Position numbers and translations under genes: made by a program. From NCBI GenBank assembly GCA_905178155.1, contig CAJINV010000002.1, positions 4,893,709 to 4,957,708 of the forward strand: a DNA stretch of 64,000 bases. Direction: 5' to 3'. Each line of letters opens with the position of its first letter. Position 1 is the stretch's first letter. Of this stretch, positions 35,232 through 47,590 are shown one piece after another. The notes under the pieces are model-generated. The model was not told where the DNA came from. It was given only the letters and a program-made list of their open reading frames with translations, and did not search any database. The DNA is from Amoebophrya sp. A120. Lineage: Eukaryota; Sar; Dinophyceae; Syndiniales; Amoebophryaceae.

Positions 35232-36140
35232 ATTGTTGAAAAAATCAGATCAAAAAAATGAAGATGAATGAGTCTCCGTATCAGGGTGGAAAGACAAGAA
35301 AGTGATGGTCACATGAAAACAGCTACGCGAGTTTTATTTGTAAGCAAAGCGATTGATCATGATCAAACAAAGCGAAACAAATGCGGACTGGTGACACAAC
35401 TTTGCCAAAGAGCAGTAGGTACTTTGTAAAGGAAACACAACGTTGTTCTTGCGCAAAAGGAGGGAGCCATGACCCTTAGAGGAATGGAGGAACAAAAACG
35501 CCACGTCGCGTGCGGAATTACGTTAAAAGAAATTTTGATCGATCCGCTGCTCGACGCATCATTGCGAACATTTGTAAAGAAAGGCTGTTGCGTGAGCGCA
35601 AGCGCTAGCGGGTCGTGACCTGCTGAGCACTGCTCGATGGAATTATTGTATCTATGTCGAAACGCGCTATCCTTCTAGCCCCTAAAAAATGATGCGAAAC
35701 ATCGCGATGTCTTTCTTGCAGGCAAAAAAGTTTACTGCAGCAAAAAGTTTATACTCATCTCGTCAATGATGTAACCGACCTCTACTTCACAAATTTCGGT
35801 ATTTCATTCTGCTAGATGTGATCGTCATCCTAAATTCTGCTATTTCTGCTATTGCTGAAAATGTTACTGTAGTGGAATGGAAGTGGAACTGCACCACGCT
35901 ACTATTCTGATTATTGACCTTCCTTTTTTTCTACTTCATACTTTGTTTGAGGTTATCTTCGTACTATTGACTCTGTTGTATTGTATGTGAGTAAGTACCA
36001 CCGTTGAAAACTCTTGAACAAAAAGTTAGTATGCCTACTGTGTGTACAGCATGTTGAATCATGTTGAGCTTCTACTAGTGCTAGTTTTAGAATCGCAAAA
36101 TTTAGAAACAACTTTGTACAGATAGGAGAAAGACAAAACT
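35232..36140. other. Intergenic, no gene seen
   Basis: About 0.9 kb, AT-rich, between the start of the secreted-protein gene and the end of the channel gene. Only a short minus ORF (35953-36144) without features. No introner termini. Confidence 0.55.
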
Positions 36141-39100
36141 TCAAGAATCCTCTGTGTCTCGACTTCCACGAATAGGCACGCTGACCATCAGGCTCCGCTC
36201 ACTGCTCCCGCCCAAGCTGCTTGCCGGCTTGTCGTTCCGCTCAGGTGGTTGCTGCACCTGGTGCAATTGTTGTGCAGCAAACCCGGGTTCTTGCAGGTGT
36301 GGCTGCGGCTGTGCCGTCTGCATCATTTTTCCCTGCGCTAGCAACAGCGCTTCCATCTGTTTCTGCATCACCAGTTCCAATTTTGATTCCAGCATTTGCT
36401 CCATTTTCCCGAGTAATTCTTCCTCCTTCCTCCGTGCTCTATCATCTTCCACCTTTTTTCTGTCCTCCGCAACCACCCGCGGCGTCCCCGGGGACGAAAT
36501 ATCGTCTTCATCCCCTTCGCCCGTCCTCACCGACAATTCCCCTGTGGAAAACACTCCGGAAGACCGACGCGAAACAGCCGCGTTTGTCTCGATCTTCATG
36601 TGATCGTCATGATGTCCCCGCGCAGCACGATGGTCTTCGTGATGATGTTGTCCACGACCTCCATGCTGTCGTCCACTATTGATACCTATCTGCGTTGTTT
36701 CGTTTAAATAGAAGTTGACGAAATCCACGGAGTCCGCGCGCCGGATTTTCGCTATGGACTCCTCGGACTTGGTACCGGTGCCGGACTCCTCGCCGTTGTT
36801 GCTGTACTCCTTACTGGTCGAGGAGCGAGACTGACTCGTTAGCTTCGTAGTATCGCCAACATTATCCTCTTTCTCGTTCATTTGTTCCTCCAGCTGATGC
36901 TTGTCATCGTCAACCACGGCAGCGTCCCCGGAAACCCCGTGCTCCAGGCCTATTTCAAAGTCCTCCTGGTCGTCCTTTCGAATCTCCTTGCTAGCCCGCG
37001 GAGACACGCGGAGTTTTGACGGGATGCGCGGGATCAGATTCTTCATCAAAGAGTTCGCAATAGTGCCAGAAGAAGAGGTCGCCGGCTTTGTATTGCTCGT
37101 GTTGCTCGAGGGAGTGGTTCTACTGCTAGCCGCTACAACCGGGGCTGCTGCTTTGTTCATCCCTAACCCCGTTCCTGTCACATCCACGTGTTGAATCTCC
37201 TTGATAACCTTGGAAATCGTTGGGCCCTTGCTTCTGCCCGTAAAATTATCTACCCCGCTGTAGTTGTTTTCCTGAGAGCTCGAAGATCTGTCTCCTTCGT
37301 TCGTGTTGCCGGAAATGTTCCCTTCGATCTTGTTCCCTTTATCAAAATGCAGGGAGCCAAAGAGCCCTTTTGCGCCCACAGGATTATGGTTTTTCGCATT
37401 CTCCATCTTTTCCAACATCCCCGGCAGCTTGTCTTGCAACTGCTGCAATTGGTTTTGAAACGCCGCTTCGGTTCCCCCCGTGATTTCAAAAATGTCGTTG
37501 TCAGATTTTTGATTGCCCGGGGAAGGGATGGGATTTGCTGCTTCAGTCAGTTGTACAGTACTTGTTGCTTCTGTTTCGATTTTGAGCGGCCCAGTATTTG
37601 ATGTTGGCCGCAAATTGTTTACAACGCCCTTGTCGTTGTGGTCCTCCGGAGATGAAGCATTAGCATTATTTCCAGTACTATCCAACAGTAGCACATTCGC
37701 GACCTCGGGGACACTGCAAGTGGGCGACACCACTGGCGCATCGGTGAACACAGAATGCTGTTCTTGAAAGGTATGGTTGTTTCGTTCAGGGCTGACAGGT
37801 GCTGGTGTAGGTGCACCTTGCTGCACTAAAACACTTGGGCTGATGGGGGAGGTGTTCATCCTGTACGGATCCGTCAGTAAAGGTGCTGGACCAGGTCGTG
37901 TGACAAGTGTGTTGGTCTGCAGCCTCTCCTCCTGTTTAATATTAACCATAACCTCGACATTATTTTCGCTTTTAATATTTTCCGCAAGCAACTTGTTGTG
38001 CACGACCTGCTGCGCTGATCCACCTCCTGCTGCCGAAAACAAGCCCTTCCCGTAACTCGCGCCGGAATCCGGACTGTCGGGGCTGCGGGAGCGGCTCAAA
38101 ATGTCGCGAAGCGCGTTTAGCGGACTGGTTCTAGAGGTTGTTGTGGTTGGCTTCGTCCTCGTCTCCTTCTCCCTGCTATCCTTGCTCCTACTTTGACCGC
38201 CGCTGTGGAGGTGGTCCTTTTTGTGATTTTTGTCCCTACTCGTCGTGCCAGACGAGGACGACTTTTTCTTGTTCGAGCTACTAGTCCCAGAATTCTTCGT
38301 GAAAACATTGTCAAACATATCCTGTGCAAAAGTATCGCACTCGTACTAATCGCAATCTTGCATGACAAACCGACCTTTTTACCCGAATTAGCATTACAAG
38401 TTTCATTTTTCTTTCTGATAAAATTTGTAAATGCAATTTATACTAGTACGATACTTTTGCAATGCATAAAACGATTCCACTAACGACTTCCTCTTCTTCC
38501 CATCTTTACTCCTGCTGTGCGGATCGTATCGCGACGAAAAATCCCCCCTCCCCATACTCGTGATGCTGATTTGTGACCACAAATCAGCTTTGTATTGCAT
38601 ATGAGGCCAATGGGAGCCATATCCTGCCTTCGAGAGCAAATCTGTCATGCGCTTTTACCTACTGCAAACCTGTCTATCGTGCCTAGCTGCTAGCCTTTTG
38701 CATATTACCCAAGCAGGCACTAAAAGTGACTTCACGCCCTTGATGCCGCAATACAAAGCTCATTTGTGTACAGAAATCCAGCAACACAAATTCCCTTTTT
38801 TACATGGGGTGGGTTTTTTTTTCACATTGATAGATCGTCCGAATTCGTCACCAACTGCGGGTTGCTCCCCCCTAAAACCTTCTTAATCTTCTCCCGCATC
38901 AGTTCCCGCTGTTCCGGAAACTCAGCGAGGATCGTGTTGAAAGCCGACGCGGACAATATCGCGAGCGTGCAGTACACCTGCGCCCGCACCCAAGCCGTTC
39001 TGCGACGAGGTGTTTTGTAGAGCAAAGCAAACTCCCCGAAGTAGTCGTGTTCGCGTAGCGTTTTGATGACGGACAGGTCCTTTGCTCGCAAAACCTGACA

Positions 39101-42100
39101 CCCGCCTTTCAAAATAAAGTACATCTCGGAACTTGTATCGCCGCACCGGATCACCACGTCCCCGGGGGAGAAATTCATGATTCGCAAGTTCATCACCAGT
39201 TATCGAAAGGAAAAATCCCCCCTCCCCCTATCAAAACGGAGCTTCTGTTTCTGATGCTGGATTTGCGTACACAGATCAGCCTGGTATTGCAGAAAGGCAC
39301 TGCGGCCCGATCTCCAGGCTAGGCAGGGGCTTATGGGTCTAGTTGTTTGGCATGGCAAACGGCTCCCCTTTAGGCCCGACAGCATGACAAATCGCTTCCA
39401 TAATGGGGCGGAAGCTTCTGCCCTTGTCTTCTTGCAAGACAAATGTGAATTGTGAACTCAAATCAGCAACACAAACTTCCGGAAACATACCTTTTCAATG
39501 TGAGGAGGGGGAGTTTTTCCTTTCATCACCAGTGCCTTGATCGCCTTCGGACTGGCGTCCTGGAAAAACGGCACGTGGCGAATCAACCCCCGGAAAATCC
39601 ACAGCTTGATTTCCACTTTCAAATTGGTGGACAACGCCGTCGCGTCCAACAACCGGTCGTAGGTATCAAACGGAAAAGCCCCCCCCTCCCATATCGAAAT
39701 GGAAATCTGTGATGCAGGATTTGAGGTACCAAGTCGACTTGTCATGCTAGAAGGCCAAGAGCCGCAGTCGTGGTCTCGTTTGCAGGCAATTTGTCATGAT
39801 GTTTCCCACTCTCAGCTGCCTCCTATCATGCTGAAGGTGCAAGGCTCCCCCACGCCACCGAGCACTACCGTCCGCATCTTTTCCCGTGTAGCATGACAAA
39901 GCTGATTTGTGACAACAAATCTGCATCACAGATTTCCGTTTTGATATGGGGAGGGGGAATTTTTCCTTTTGATAGTAGGTGTGGCAGTCGTGGTTCATGT
40001 AGCTGTACAGGTGGAATTGGAGTACTCTTCGCTGGAGTTCGTACGGTAACGAATGTCGGTCCATCGCGGATCGGATCAATTGCAACTGCTCGTGCCGCTG
40101 GCTCCGCATGCTGTTTACCCGCTGCAACAAAACGACGAAGTGCGACGTCATCCACATGATGAAAAACGCGGAGCTGGGCGCCGCTAAGCCCAGCAAAGCG
40201 ATCTCCTCCGTCGTGAAAGCCGATCGGTCCCGCGCCATCAGCATGTACGCGCCGTCGCGGAAGGCGTTGGCGTAGAAGGTCCACAGGGTTGGGTTCTGCA
40301 CTTGATCCAAATGGAGCAATATCGTGGAGTTGTTCCCACCGGGAGAACTGTTGTGCTGTAACTGGATGAAGAACCAGAGACACCCTAAAAAGTGGGACAA
40401 CAGGAAAAACCACAAAATCACCCGCCCGATTTCGATTGAGTACGAAATCGAGCTGTGCAGCTGGCACATCAGGTACTCCTGCCAGGCCGGCGGAATTTTT
40501 GTCAAGTGTCGGTACCCGCGGAGAGTCGCGGTGAGTAACGCGAGGAATTGGATTTGCGTTGTTTCTTCGAAGTAGAGAAAGGGGATGGTCGTGGAGAAAT
40601 CGAGCAGTAAAATCGTGTAGTTGTGGTTCCACAGCTGGTTCCAAATGTCCTCGAATTCAATCAATTCCTCCCCGGTGTTGAAATCCGGCTGCGTCGTGAA
40701 AAACCGCAGGGCAATCGCGACTAAAAAGTACAAACAGTGCAGAAACAAATCGAAGATGGTGAGAATCTTCTCGAAAGAGAGCACGTCGCCTGTGGAAGAA
40801 GTAGAGTTAGACGAGAGATCCACCGCATTGAAGTCTCCTTCTTTATTGTTGCTATTTCCGACTGCGAAAACGGTTTCGTAACTGTCCGCAGATTCGTTGT
40901 TCGGGTGGTCCAGGATTTTCGAGAATTTCGCGAAGAAGAACGGCGTCCAGAGGAGGGTCCAGAGCGAGATGAAGGATAGAACTAGTTCTAACCCCTTCCA
41001 CACGTTCCCGTTATAGGACAACGGGAAGTGCTTGTCAAAGAATTTTTGGAACAAATTATCCTCAGTCACCGGCGAAAAGCTGCTGGTCTTACTCCTCAAA
41101 CTAATGCACGGGCACCACCAGCACAGCCGCTTCTTTCGTTGCGCCTTTTGCAGCAATATCAGGTCCTCTTGACTCACCCCGCCGGGTAAGATGGCGTCGG
41201 AACGAATGGACATTAACCGGACATTGTCTTGATTGCTCGGCTGTTGAAGACCACTCAGCCGCTTCCCTCCCATTGCGCCGTTATGTGCAAGAACCGTGGG
41301 GAAACTAGACCTTCTCCGTCCGTATTCGTCGAAGGCTTCCTTCTGCAGATTCGGGTTTTGTTTCAGCAACATGCTCGCCCGGCTCCGTTTGGGGCGCAGG
41401 ACGCCACTGTAGCACTCGAACGCCGGGTGGTCGTCGAGGTTGTCCCGCAAACAGATCCCGGTGGCGGCCACGCTAGCATATGCATTGCACATATGTCTGG
41501 GCCTGGAAAATTGTGATGCAAGGAAGGAAATAGTGAAAACACTGTAATGCGCAGCCCAGCATGACAAGTTTTGCCGTGGTTCTGAGTTGCGTGCTCCGCA
41601 TGAGAAGAGAAACTAACTGCGTTTTTGCATGACAGGCGAGAGGAGCTCTTTGCGGCCACGCAATACAGAGCTCAGAGTCGAGTGCCAGACTACCATGACA
41701 AATCTCGCAATCTCCCAGACCCAGACATATTTGCAGTCCATATGGCGCCCAAATCGACCACGGACCCGCGTCTCGACCGGCTGGCAATGCTGTTTCGACC
41801 GAAGCCCGATTTGTTGCTTCCTTGCTGGTTTTCCCGCGTTTGCACCGCGTCGAGCAGCTCGGATTTCACTTGTTGCAGGGTCCGGATCACGGTTGGCGGG
41901 GACTTCACTTTATTGTTTTCGGAGTTGTGTTGTTGTATCTCTGATGTGGATGAACTGCTCTGCTTTGCTCTAGAACTAGAACTTCGGAGGTTTTTACCAT
42001 TTTTCCGGTCGCTCGTCTTGTCTTCCAGCAAAGTATTGGTTCCCGTCGGTGTTTTTCCGGCCTTGCTTTTATAGGGATTTGGAATGCAAGAAACAGACGA

Positions 42101-45100
42101 GGCTTCTTGTTCCTGTTGCTGTTGCTGCTCCCCCTGCTCTGTACTAGTCGCACCAACCTTTATCTTCCCCGCGGCGCTCGAGGACCCCGATGCTCTTTCT
42201 TGCTGCGGCACGGCGGAGCCCGTTGTCGTCCTGGTCGAAGACACCGTTGTCAACGACTGCTGGCTCGTCGTCGTTGCGGTTGGAAGTGGAGGTATTGATA
42301 TCGGGGCAGCTGCTCCTGCAACGACCGAATTCGAGATCGAATTCACATTGCTCATAATCGGCAGACTGGACTCCGAATTTGGCGTCACCGGCATCTGCAT
42401 CATTTGGTGCTGCTGTTGGTCTAAGGTCTGCAAACTACCGTTCAGACTCCCATTCAAACTCCCATTCATTCCCGCGTTGCTCGGGGTGTTGTTGTCCCGA
42501 TTCTGTGGCGAGTTGCTCACTTCCGAGTGCGGACTGCGGAAAGCATCGGACAGTAGTCTCGTGCTGGTGCGCCGGGTCGTGGCATTGTTTTCTTGCAGCT
42601 GGTCGTTCTCGTCCTGTTGAATGTTTGCTCCTGCGGCAGATGAACTAGGATAATGGTCTCTTGTGGGGGAAGTCGAAGTGACTTTCTTTATCATGTTGAA
42701 GAAGGGGGATCCGGCAGATTTCATCATGTTGTAGAGCGGGGAAGAGTTCGTGGATGTTGTCGTGGTTTTCTTCACCTGCTGATTATCGCTTATCGTGGTC
42801 GTGTGGTCCACATTTTTATGGTGCTTGACGTTACCATTGTTATTGTTTTCCTCTCCATTGTTGCTCCTTACCCCGACGGAATTCGTAACCGAATTCGCCT
42901 CCGGTATCACCTTTTCGGTCGATGCTGTCCGGGAGAAAAACCCCGTTTTGGTATTCATTCCCCCACCGGCGCCTAACGCTCCTCCAAGTGTGTTCGACAT
43001 CGACATTGTCGGACTGGACAATCCTAACGACGACTTCAGGTTGAACGATGCTCTTAACTCTTGATCGCCGGTCTGCTCCTCCCCCACATTTTCGGTGACA
43101 GAACCCAGATCCGTGCTGTTGATCATGTTAGACCCTCTCCGCATCAGATTCCCCAAGCTGTTCGTGCTGTTGGTGATGCTTTGATGTTGGTTACCGTTTT
43201 GATTATTGTGCGGACCACCTCCCATCATCTCCGTCGACCGGACCGGCGACCCGTGGAAGGACCCCCCACCTCTCGGGCTCCTCGCACCGGAAGCTAAGAA
43301 ACCAGAAGAACTACGGCCACCGCCAAGAGATGCGGAGAAACGGTTCGTTTGAAAATCGGGGAAGTCCACGGATTTGTCGCCCATAGAACTCCGTCCGCCG
43401 AAAATGGAAAAGTTCGAGTCGGTCGATTTTTTCCGAAACGAGCCGAATTTCCCGAACATGGAGGATTTTCTTTTACTTTCCTCCGCGCGGTTCCGCATGC
43501 CGGAGAAGAGATCCGAGGAGGAAGCTACAGACGTTCCCTGGCTAGAGGTCGTCGTGCGGACATTATTGTTGTGGTTTGCCCACAGATTGTAACTCGAAGA
43601 TCTGTTCACATCCAAGTCGGGCACCCTGTCGATTTCGATTCTCGCCGCGTCCATGTTCGCATTGGTGTTGGTCGACGCTCGCAGATCCAAGTTTTTCTGC
43701 AAATCGTCGATAATCCCTCGTGTGTATTTGGGAATACCCATGGATTGCGACACCGAAGACCGGTCGGAAAAATTCGAAGACCGCAGAATCTGCTGTTGTT
43801 TGTGGTAGTCCGCGTTGCCGAAGTCGGAACTGTGGTCGGATTGGGAATTTTGCGTTCTGTATTGCGGACTATTGTTGCCCACGTTCATGGCGGCAATGTC
43901 TTCCCTCGTGTATTTCGGCAACGAAAAGGATTGACTCGCACCGGAATAGTTATCAAATGTAAAAATGTCTGGGTCTGGAAGAATCCAACTTGTCATGCTA
44001 AATTTTTTTATTTTTTTTTTCTAGGCTTCTAGCGCATGGATTTCCATTCATTTTCTTTTCACTTTCTTTTCGTTTTTTTTTTCTTTTACTTTCCACTTTC
44101 GTATTTTCTTTTCGTGTGGAATTCCTTCTTTTCTTTTTTTTTCTTGCTTTTGATTTTCTTTTTATTTTTTTTTCTTTTCATCCATCGCGCTGAAAGCGGT
44201 GGGCGTTTCACGAAGAAGAGCGCGGATTTGTTTGGCGTTCCCGAGGCCATAGGCCGTACCTTTTTGATAAAATCCGGGCTGCGTCCTGCTTCCCGCATTG
44301 CCTCCGCCCTTCTATTCCCTTGCAAACAGGCCGCGCCCACCGTCTCCCCGCACGCAGGGCTACGCAAGTTCATTCTGTGCTTCTGTTTTTGTAAAACAAA
44401 CGCGAAAGACTAAGACAAAGACGCAACATTTAGGCACTGAGGAACTACGAAAAGCGGCGCAATGAACTGGCGCTACAACTACTATCAGACTCTACATCCT
44501 AAGACTTGACAACGATGCTACTAGTCCCGGTTTTAAGTAATCTTACCCCGCCAGCCACTGCTGGAAAAAAAAGAAAGCACATCCCTGCAGTTTTGGAAAA
44601 AGGCGCAACGAGTGGGGGGGGACCACAGGAGTCACCCCCCCGCAAGCTGCGCAGGCGTTGAAGCATCTGCTGCTTATTTCTACGCGAGCTACTTGATTCA
44701 TCACGTAGGGCTTCCAAAAAACGAAGTGCTTTTTACGAAGTGCATCGCTTTCAAAAACTGAATGATGCAAAAATCTGTGTTGCGTGAGTACCAAAAGGTG
44801 TCCACTTTTGACCAAGTTGAGATGGAGTTTTTCATGCAGGAAAGGCATGATAGAGACCTCAGAGAATCTGTCATGCTAGGTCCTGCATTCCAGACCTCAT
44901 GGGTCATGGAAAAGCTGTATGACAAATCGCGCATTCTTCCAGACCCAGACATTTTTACATTTGATAATAGTCACTGTAGAACGACATCTGGCTGTCCCGG
45001 TCGCGGTCTAACCTCTTCGTGTTCGCATTCGAAGGATTCATGGTGGATATCGCAAGAAAAAACTGTTTCACTGTAAACCTGTAATGCGGAAAGTGCATCA

Positions 45101-46863
45101 CTCAAGTGTTTGTCTTGCTACACATGCAGGACAAATGATTTTTACCGGTGTTCTCCCTTAGGATCCTGGCATGGCAAGTTTTCTTTCTAATGTGTAGCGA
45201 ACTTGTAATGCAAAACTTGCAAAATCCCGACAGTGAAACAGTTTCTTCTTACGATAGTGGAGAACTGGCCGTTGTTATCGTGCGTCACGATTGGGTTTGG
45301 GTCTAATCTTGGCGACATGGGTGGGGACATCGCGGGGGACCGTGATCCGCTGGCGTGGTTTGTGTTTGTGAGTGTCCCACCCCCCGGGGAGAGAGCCCCT
45401 CCTCCCTGTACTAGCACCGGTGACGCTGTTCCGGACTGGTGAGGCGAATTTTGCTGCTTTTCCTTCGAACTGGGTCCGAATCTGTTAGGAGTGGACGTAG
45501 AGCTTGCCTTTTGACCTCGTCCGTCATGATCATCATTTTCTCCCCCGCTGTTCTTCTGATCTCTGAACAAATCCCGACTGTTCCCCAATTCAAACGACAT
45601 TTCTGGTGCGTTGTACGCGAAACTCGGCGTGGACAGAGGGGCCGCGTCTTCGTTTTGATGCTGAGTTCCTCCAACCTGTAACGTCGTGTTGCTGTTGTTC
45701 TGCGGTGGCTTCACGATGTGCGGCAACTCCCCGATATCGGACACACGGGATTGACCAAGTGGTTCCTGACCTTCGGTCGACATACGCGACTGATGCAAGT
45801 CCAGCTGTTCCTGATCCAGGTGAACAGCTCGTATAGTAGAACTTTTAGCCGCATTATTTCGCTCGTGAAGATGTTCTCTGCTTTCGTGCTCCATCGTCGT
45901 GACATGATCGTTGACACTGCCAAAGAGCTGCATCTCGTGGCTCAGAAACGAGTCTTTTGACTGTCCCCGGGCGGAACTGGGGGTCAAAGGTAAGTTCTGT
46001 TCGTGGTCCGATTGGTTCTCGGAACTGCTCTATCAAATGCAAACATGTCTGGCTCTGGAAAGTTGGAACTTGTAATGCTAGCTTTACATGCCTGGGAAAT
46101 CTGTATTGCATAACCGACAAAAGCCGCACCCATTTTTATCATGCAAAAACGCAGTTTCTCATGCGGGCTGCCTATGAGAAAGTGCTCCGGAAAGTTGTCA
46201 TGCTGGTCTGCATTCGGAAGTGTTTCCATCATGCACATTTTAGCATCACAAGTTTCCAGACCCAGACATTTTTGCATTTGATACGCTCACGTTCCCGCAG
46301 CTACTCCCCGGCCGACTACTTGTCGCGGGCGACTTCGGTTGGTTTTGGTTCAAAAACCGCCGATATCAAATGTAAAAATGTCTGGGTCTGGAAAATTGGA
46401 ACTTGTGATGCTAACTTTGGACTCTAAAAAAATCTGTATTGCATGACCAGCAAGAGGAGCCACATTTTTGCTACGCGAGGAGGGCATTTGTCATGCGGAA
46501 ATGGCATCCGGAAGCTTTCCAAAAATCGGCGATGCTGGGTCATGCATTACAAGCGTCATGGGTCATGCCGGACAAGCATGACAAGCCTTCCATTCTTCCA
46601 GACCCAGACATTTTTGCATTTGATAGACGGGAGTTCGGGGTCGCGTTGGGGGGGAGGAGCAGACTGATGTTGGACGACTGGGAGGCGACTGGGTTGAAAC
46701 TTTGATCCCGGCTGGGGGACAGGTCGCCGTGTGAGTTGTCCTCGTGAGAGCGGGAATTGGAGTTGTCGTTCTCGTCGGAGTTGTTGCTGACATTTTTGCT
46801 GATATTGGAAGTGGGAGAATCCAGCTCCAGATTCGCCGCCGTCGTGGGGGACTTTTTTCCCAT
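36141..46863 (-). CDS. Six-TM cation channel with cyclic-nucleotide-binding domain, ten exons (2525 aa)
   Basis: Coding blocks: 46863-46626, 46363-46284, 46030-45257, 45046-44967, 43951-41743, 41478-39975, 39663-39529, 39200-38833, 38526-38469 and 38317-36141. Removing nine introner elements gives 7578 nt, 2526 codons with stop. Start is the ATG at 46863. Residues 1-1120 are Ser/Asn-rich low complexity. Six membrane segments follow from about residue 1281: LELVLSFISLWTLLW (S1), LFLHCLYFLVAIALRF (S2), ILLLDFSTTIPFLYF (S3), LLTATLRGYRHLTK (S4, few charges) and VILWFFLLSHFLGCLWFF (S5), then a pore loop and S6. The pore loop reads AYMLMARDRSAFTTEE, with no GYG. The cyclic-nucleotide-binding domain (residues 1663-1784) keeps YFGEFALL and RRRTAWV, the ligand-binding cassette. 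A 720-residue low-complexity tail ends the protein. It resembles CNG/HCN/KCNH channels; ion selectivity cannot be told. Confidence 0.85.
38318..38468. mobile_element. Introner element IE-G, 151 bp
   Basis: The smallest type. Termini GCAAAAGTATCG with its complement; flanks AAACA/AAACG match 4 of 5. Related in inverted orientation to 53337-53489. Lies in the channel gene. Confidence 0.88.
38527..38832. mobile_element. Introner element IE-B, divergent, 306 bp
   Basis: Left end TATCGCGACGAAAAATCCCC, right end ACATGGGGTGGG then a T run and ACATTGATA. Duplication GATCG is perfect. Lies at the end of the CNBD of the channel gene. Confidence 0.9.
39201..39528. mobile_element. Introner element IE-B, 328 bp
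   Basis: B termini; the right end is TCA instead of ATA. Duplication CCAGT is perfect. Interior as in 17210 and 20892. Interrupts the start of the channel's CNBD. Confidence 0.92.
39664..39974. mobile_element. Introner element IE-B, 311 bp
   Basis: Left end TATCAAACGGAAAAGCCCCC, right end standard. Duplication GTAGG is perfect. The interior is unlike the other B copies. Lies between the channel's S6 linker and the CNBD. Confidence 0.92.
41479..41742. mobile_element. Introner element IE-A, 264 bp
   Basis: Starts TATGCATTGCACATATG with CTGGGCCTGGAA; ends CATATTTGCAGTCCATA. Flanks TAGCA/TGGCG match 3 of 5. Frame closure in the channel gene supports the borders. Related to 31610-31860. Confidence 0.85.
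43952..44966. mobile_element. Composite introner element IE-A with internal insert, 1015 bp
   Basis: Both ends are ordinary A-element sequence and the duplication ATAGT is perfect. The left about 50 bp and right about 210 bp together match a standard 262-bp copy. About 0.75 kb of unrelated sequence (roughly 44002-44757) sits between. On the host sense strand the insert ends in an A-rich run near 44001-44021 and holds a purine-rich tract near 44080-44190. No transposase or other protein was recognised. It is still removed in frame from the channel gene. Confidence 0.85.
45047..45256. mobile_element. Introner element IE-E, 210 bp
   Basis: Starts TATCGCAAG then AAAAACTGTTTCACTGT; inverted partner at the right end. 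Duplication GTGGA is perfect. Lies in the channel gene. Confidence 0.93.
46031..46283. mobile_element. Introner element IE-A, 253 bp
   Basis: Termini TATCAAATGCAAACATG with CTGGCTCTGGAA and inverted partner. Flanks TGCTC/CGCTC match 4 of 5. Lies in the channel gene. Confidence 0.9.
46364..46625. mobile_element. Introner element IE-A, 262 bp
   Basis: Standard A termini. Flanks GCCGA/GACGG match 3 of 5, yet the reading frame closes (NSR to FLNQNQ). The interior matches 53535-53796 in inverted orientation. Confidence 0.88.
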
Positions 46864-47590
46864 CTTCTCAAAGAACTTCCGAGTTTAGTGCTTAGTGAAA
46901 AGTTGCAGGAGACAATCTTGCTTTTTCTTGTTCAGCTTTTACGTGTAAAAAATTGAGCTCACATGGCATACATCATTCTAGATCAAGATCTTCAAAGACT
47001 CTCATTTCATAAAATTGCGGTCCGCCTACCGTTCTTTCCGAAAGATCAGTGTGAAGCACAAAGTTTCACAAGAATATGCAAAACAATCCAGGACCCGTCC
47101 GTTCGTGATCACCAGCGGAAAAAAACGAGATTGTACAAGAGCTTACCCGAAAAAAAAATCAAGTAGCATCGATCGTTGCTGCTTCGTTGCTCTTGCCGTC
47201 GAACGAAAAAAGGAAATAAAAATAAGCACATCCCCGCAACCAAAACCGAAACCGTAGCCTGTCACTGAAAACACCCCCTCCCCGCAGTCGACAAAGCGCA
47301 AGGCGCCATCGAGTACTTTTGCACACTGCTGCTCGTGCTAAAAATTTCGGTTTCCTACAAATCAACTACATTCTCTTGGTCAACAATCTGATTGCACTCA
47401 TTTCAGGCGTGCGTGAAAGTTCATAAAGCAGTGAGTAGTCTCCAAGCACAACAGATACGGTATTGTAAGAAAGGGTATTAAAGTCGACGTAGTGTTCTCT
47501 GACATTGATGACATAGTGCATTTCACCTCGTTTTCATATATAGTAAATCATACACTAAAACAGTAGTTACGAAAAGGAAAAATCTTTTTA
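46864..47590. other. Intergenic, no gene seen
   Basis: About 0.7 kb between the channel start and the STPGR gene end. A-rich; only short ORFs. No introner termini. Confidence 0.55.

Noticed and set aside
44036-44413. 125-aa plus-strand ORF inside the composite element, considered as a transposase
   Set aside because: First half is Phe/Leu from a T-rich run; no catalytic motif or zinc finger. Too short for a transposase.
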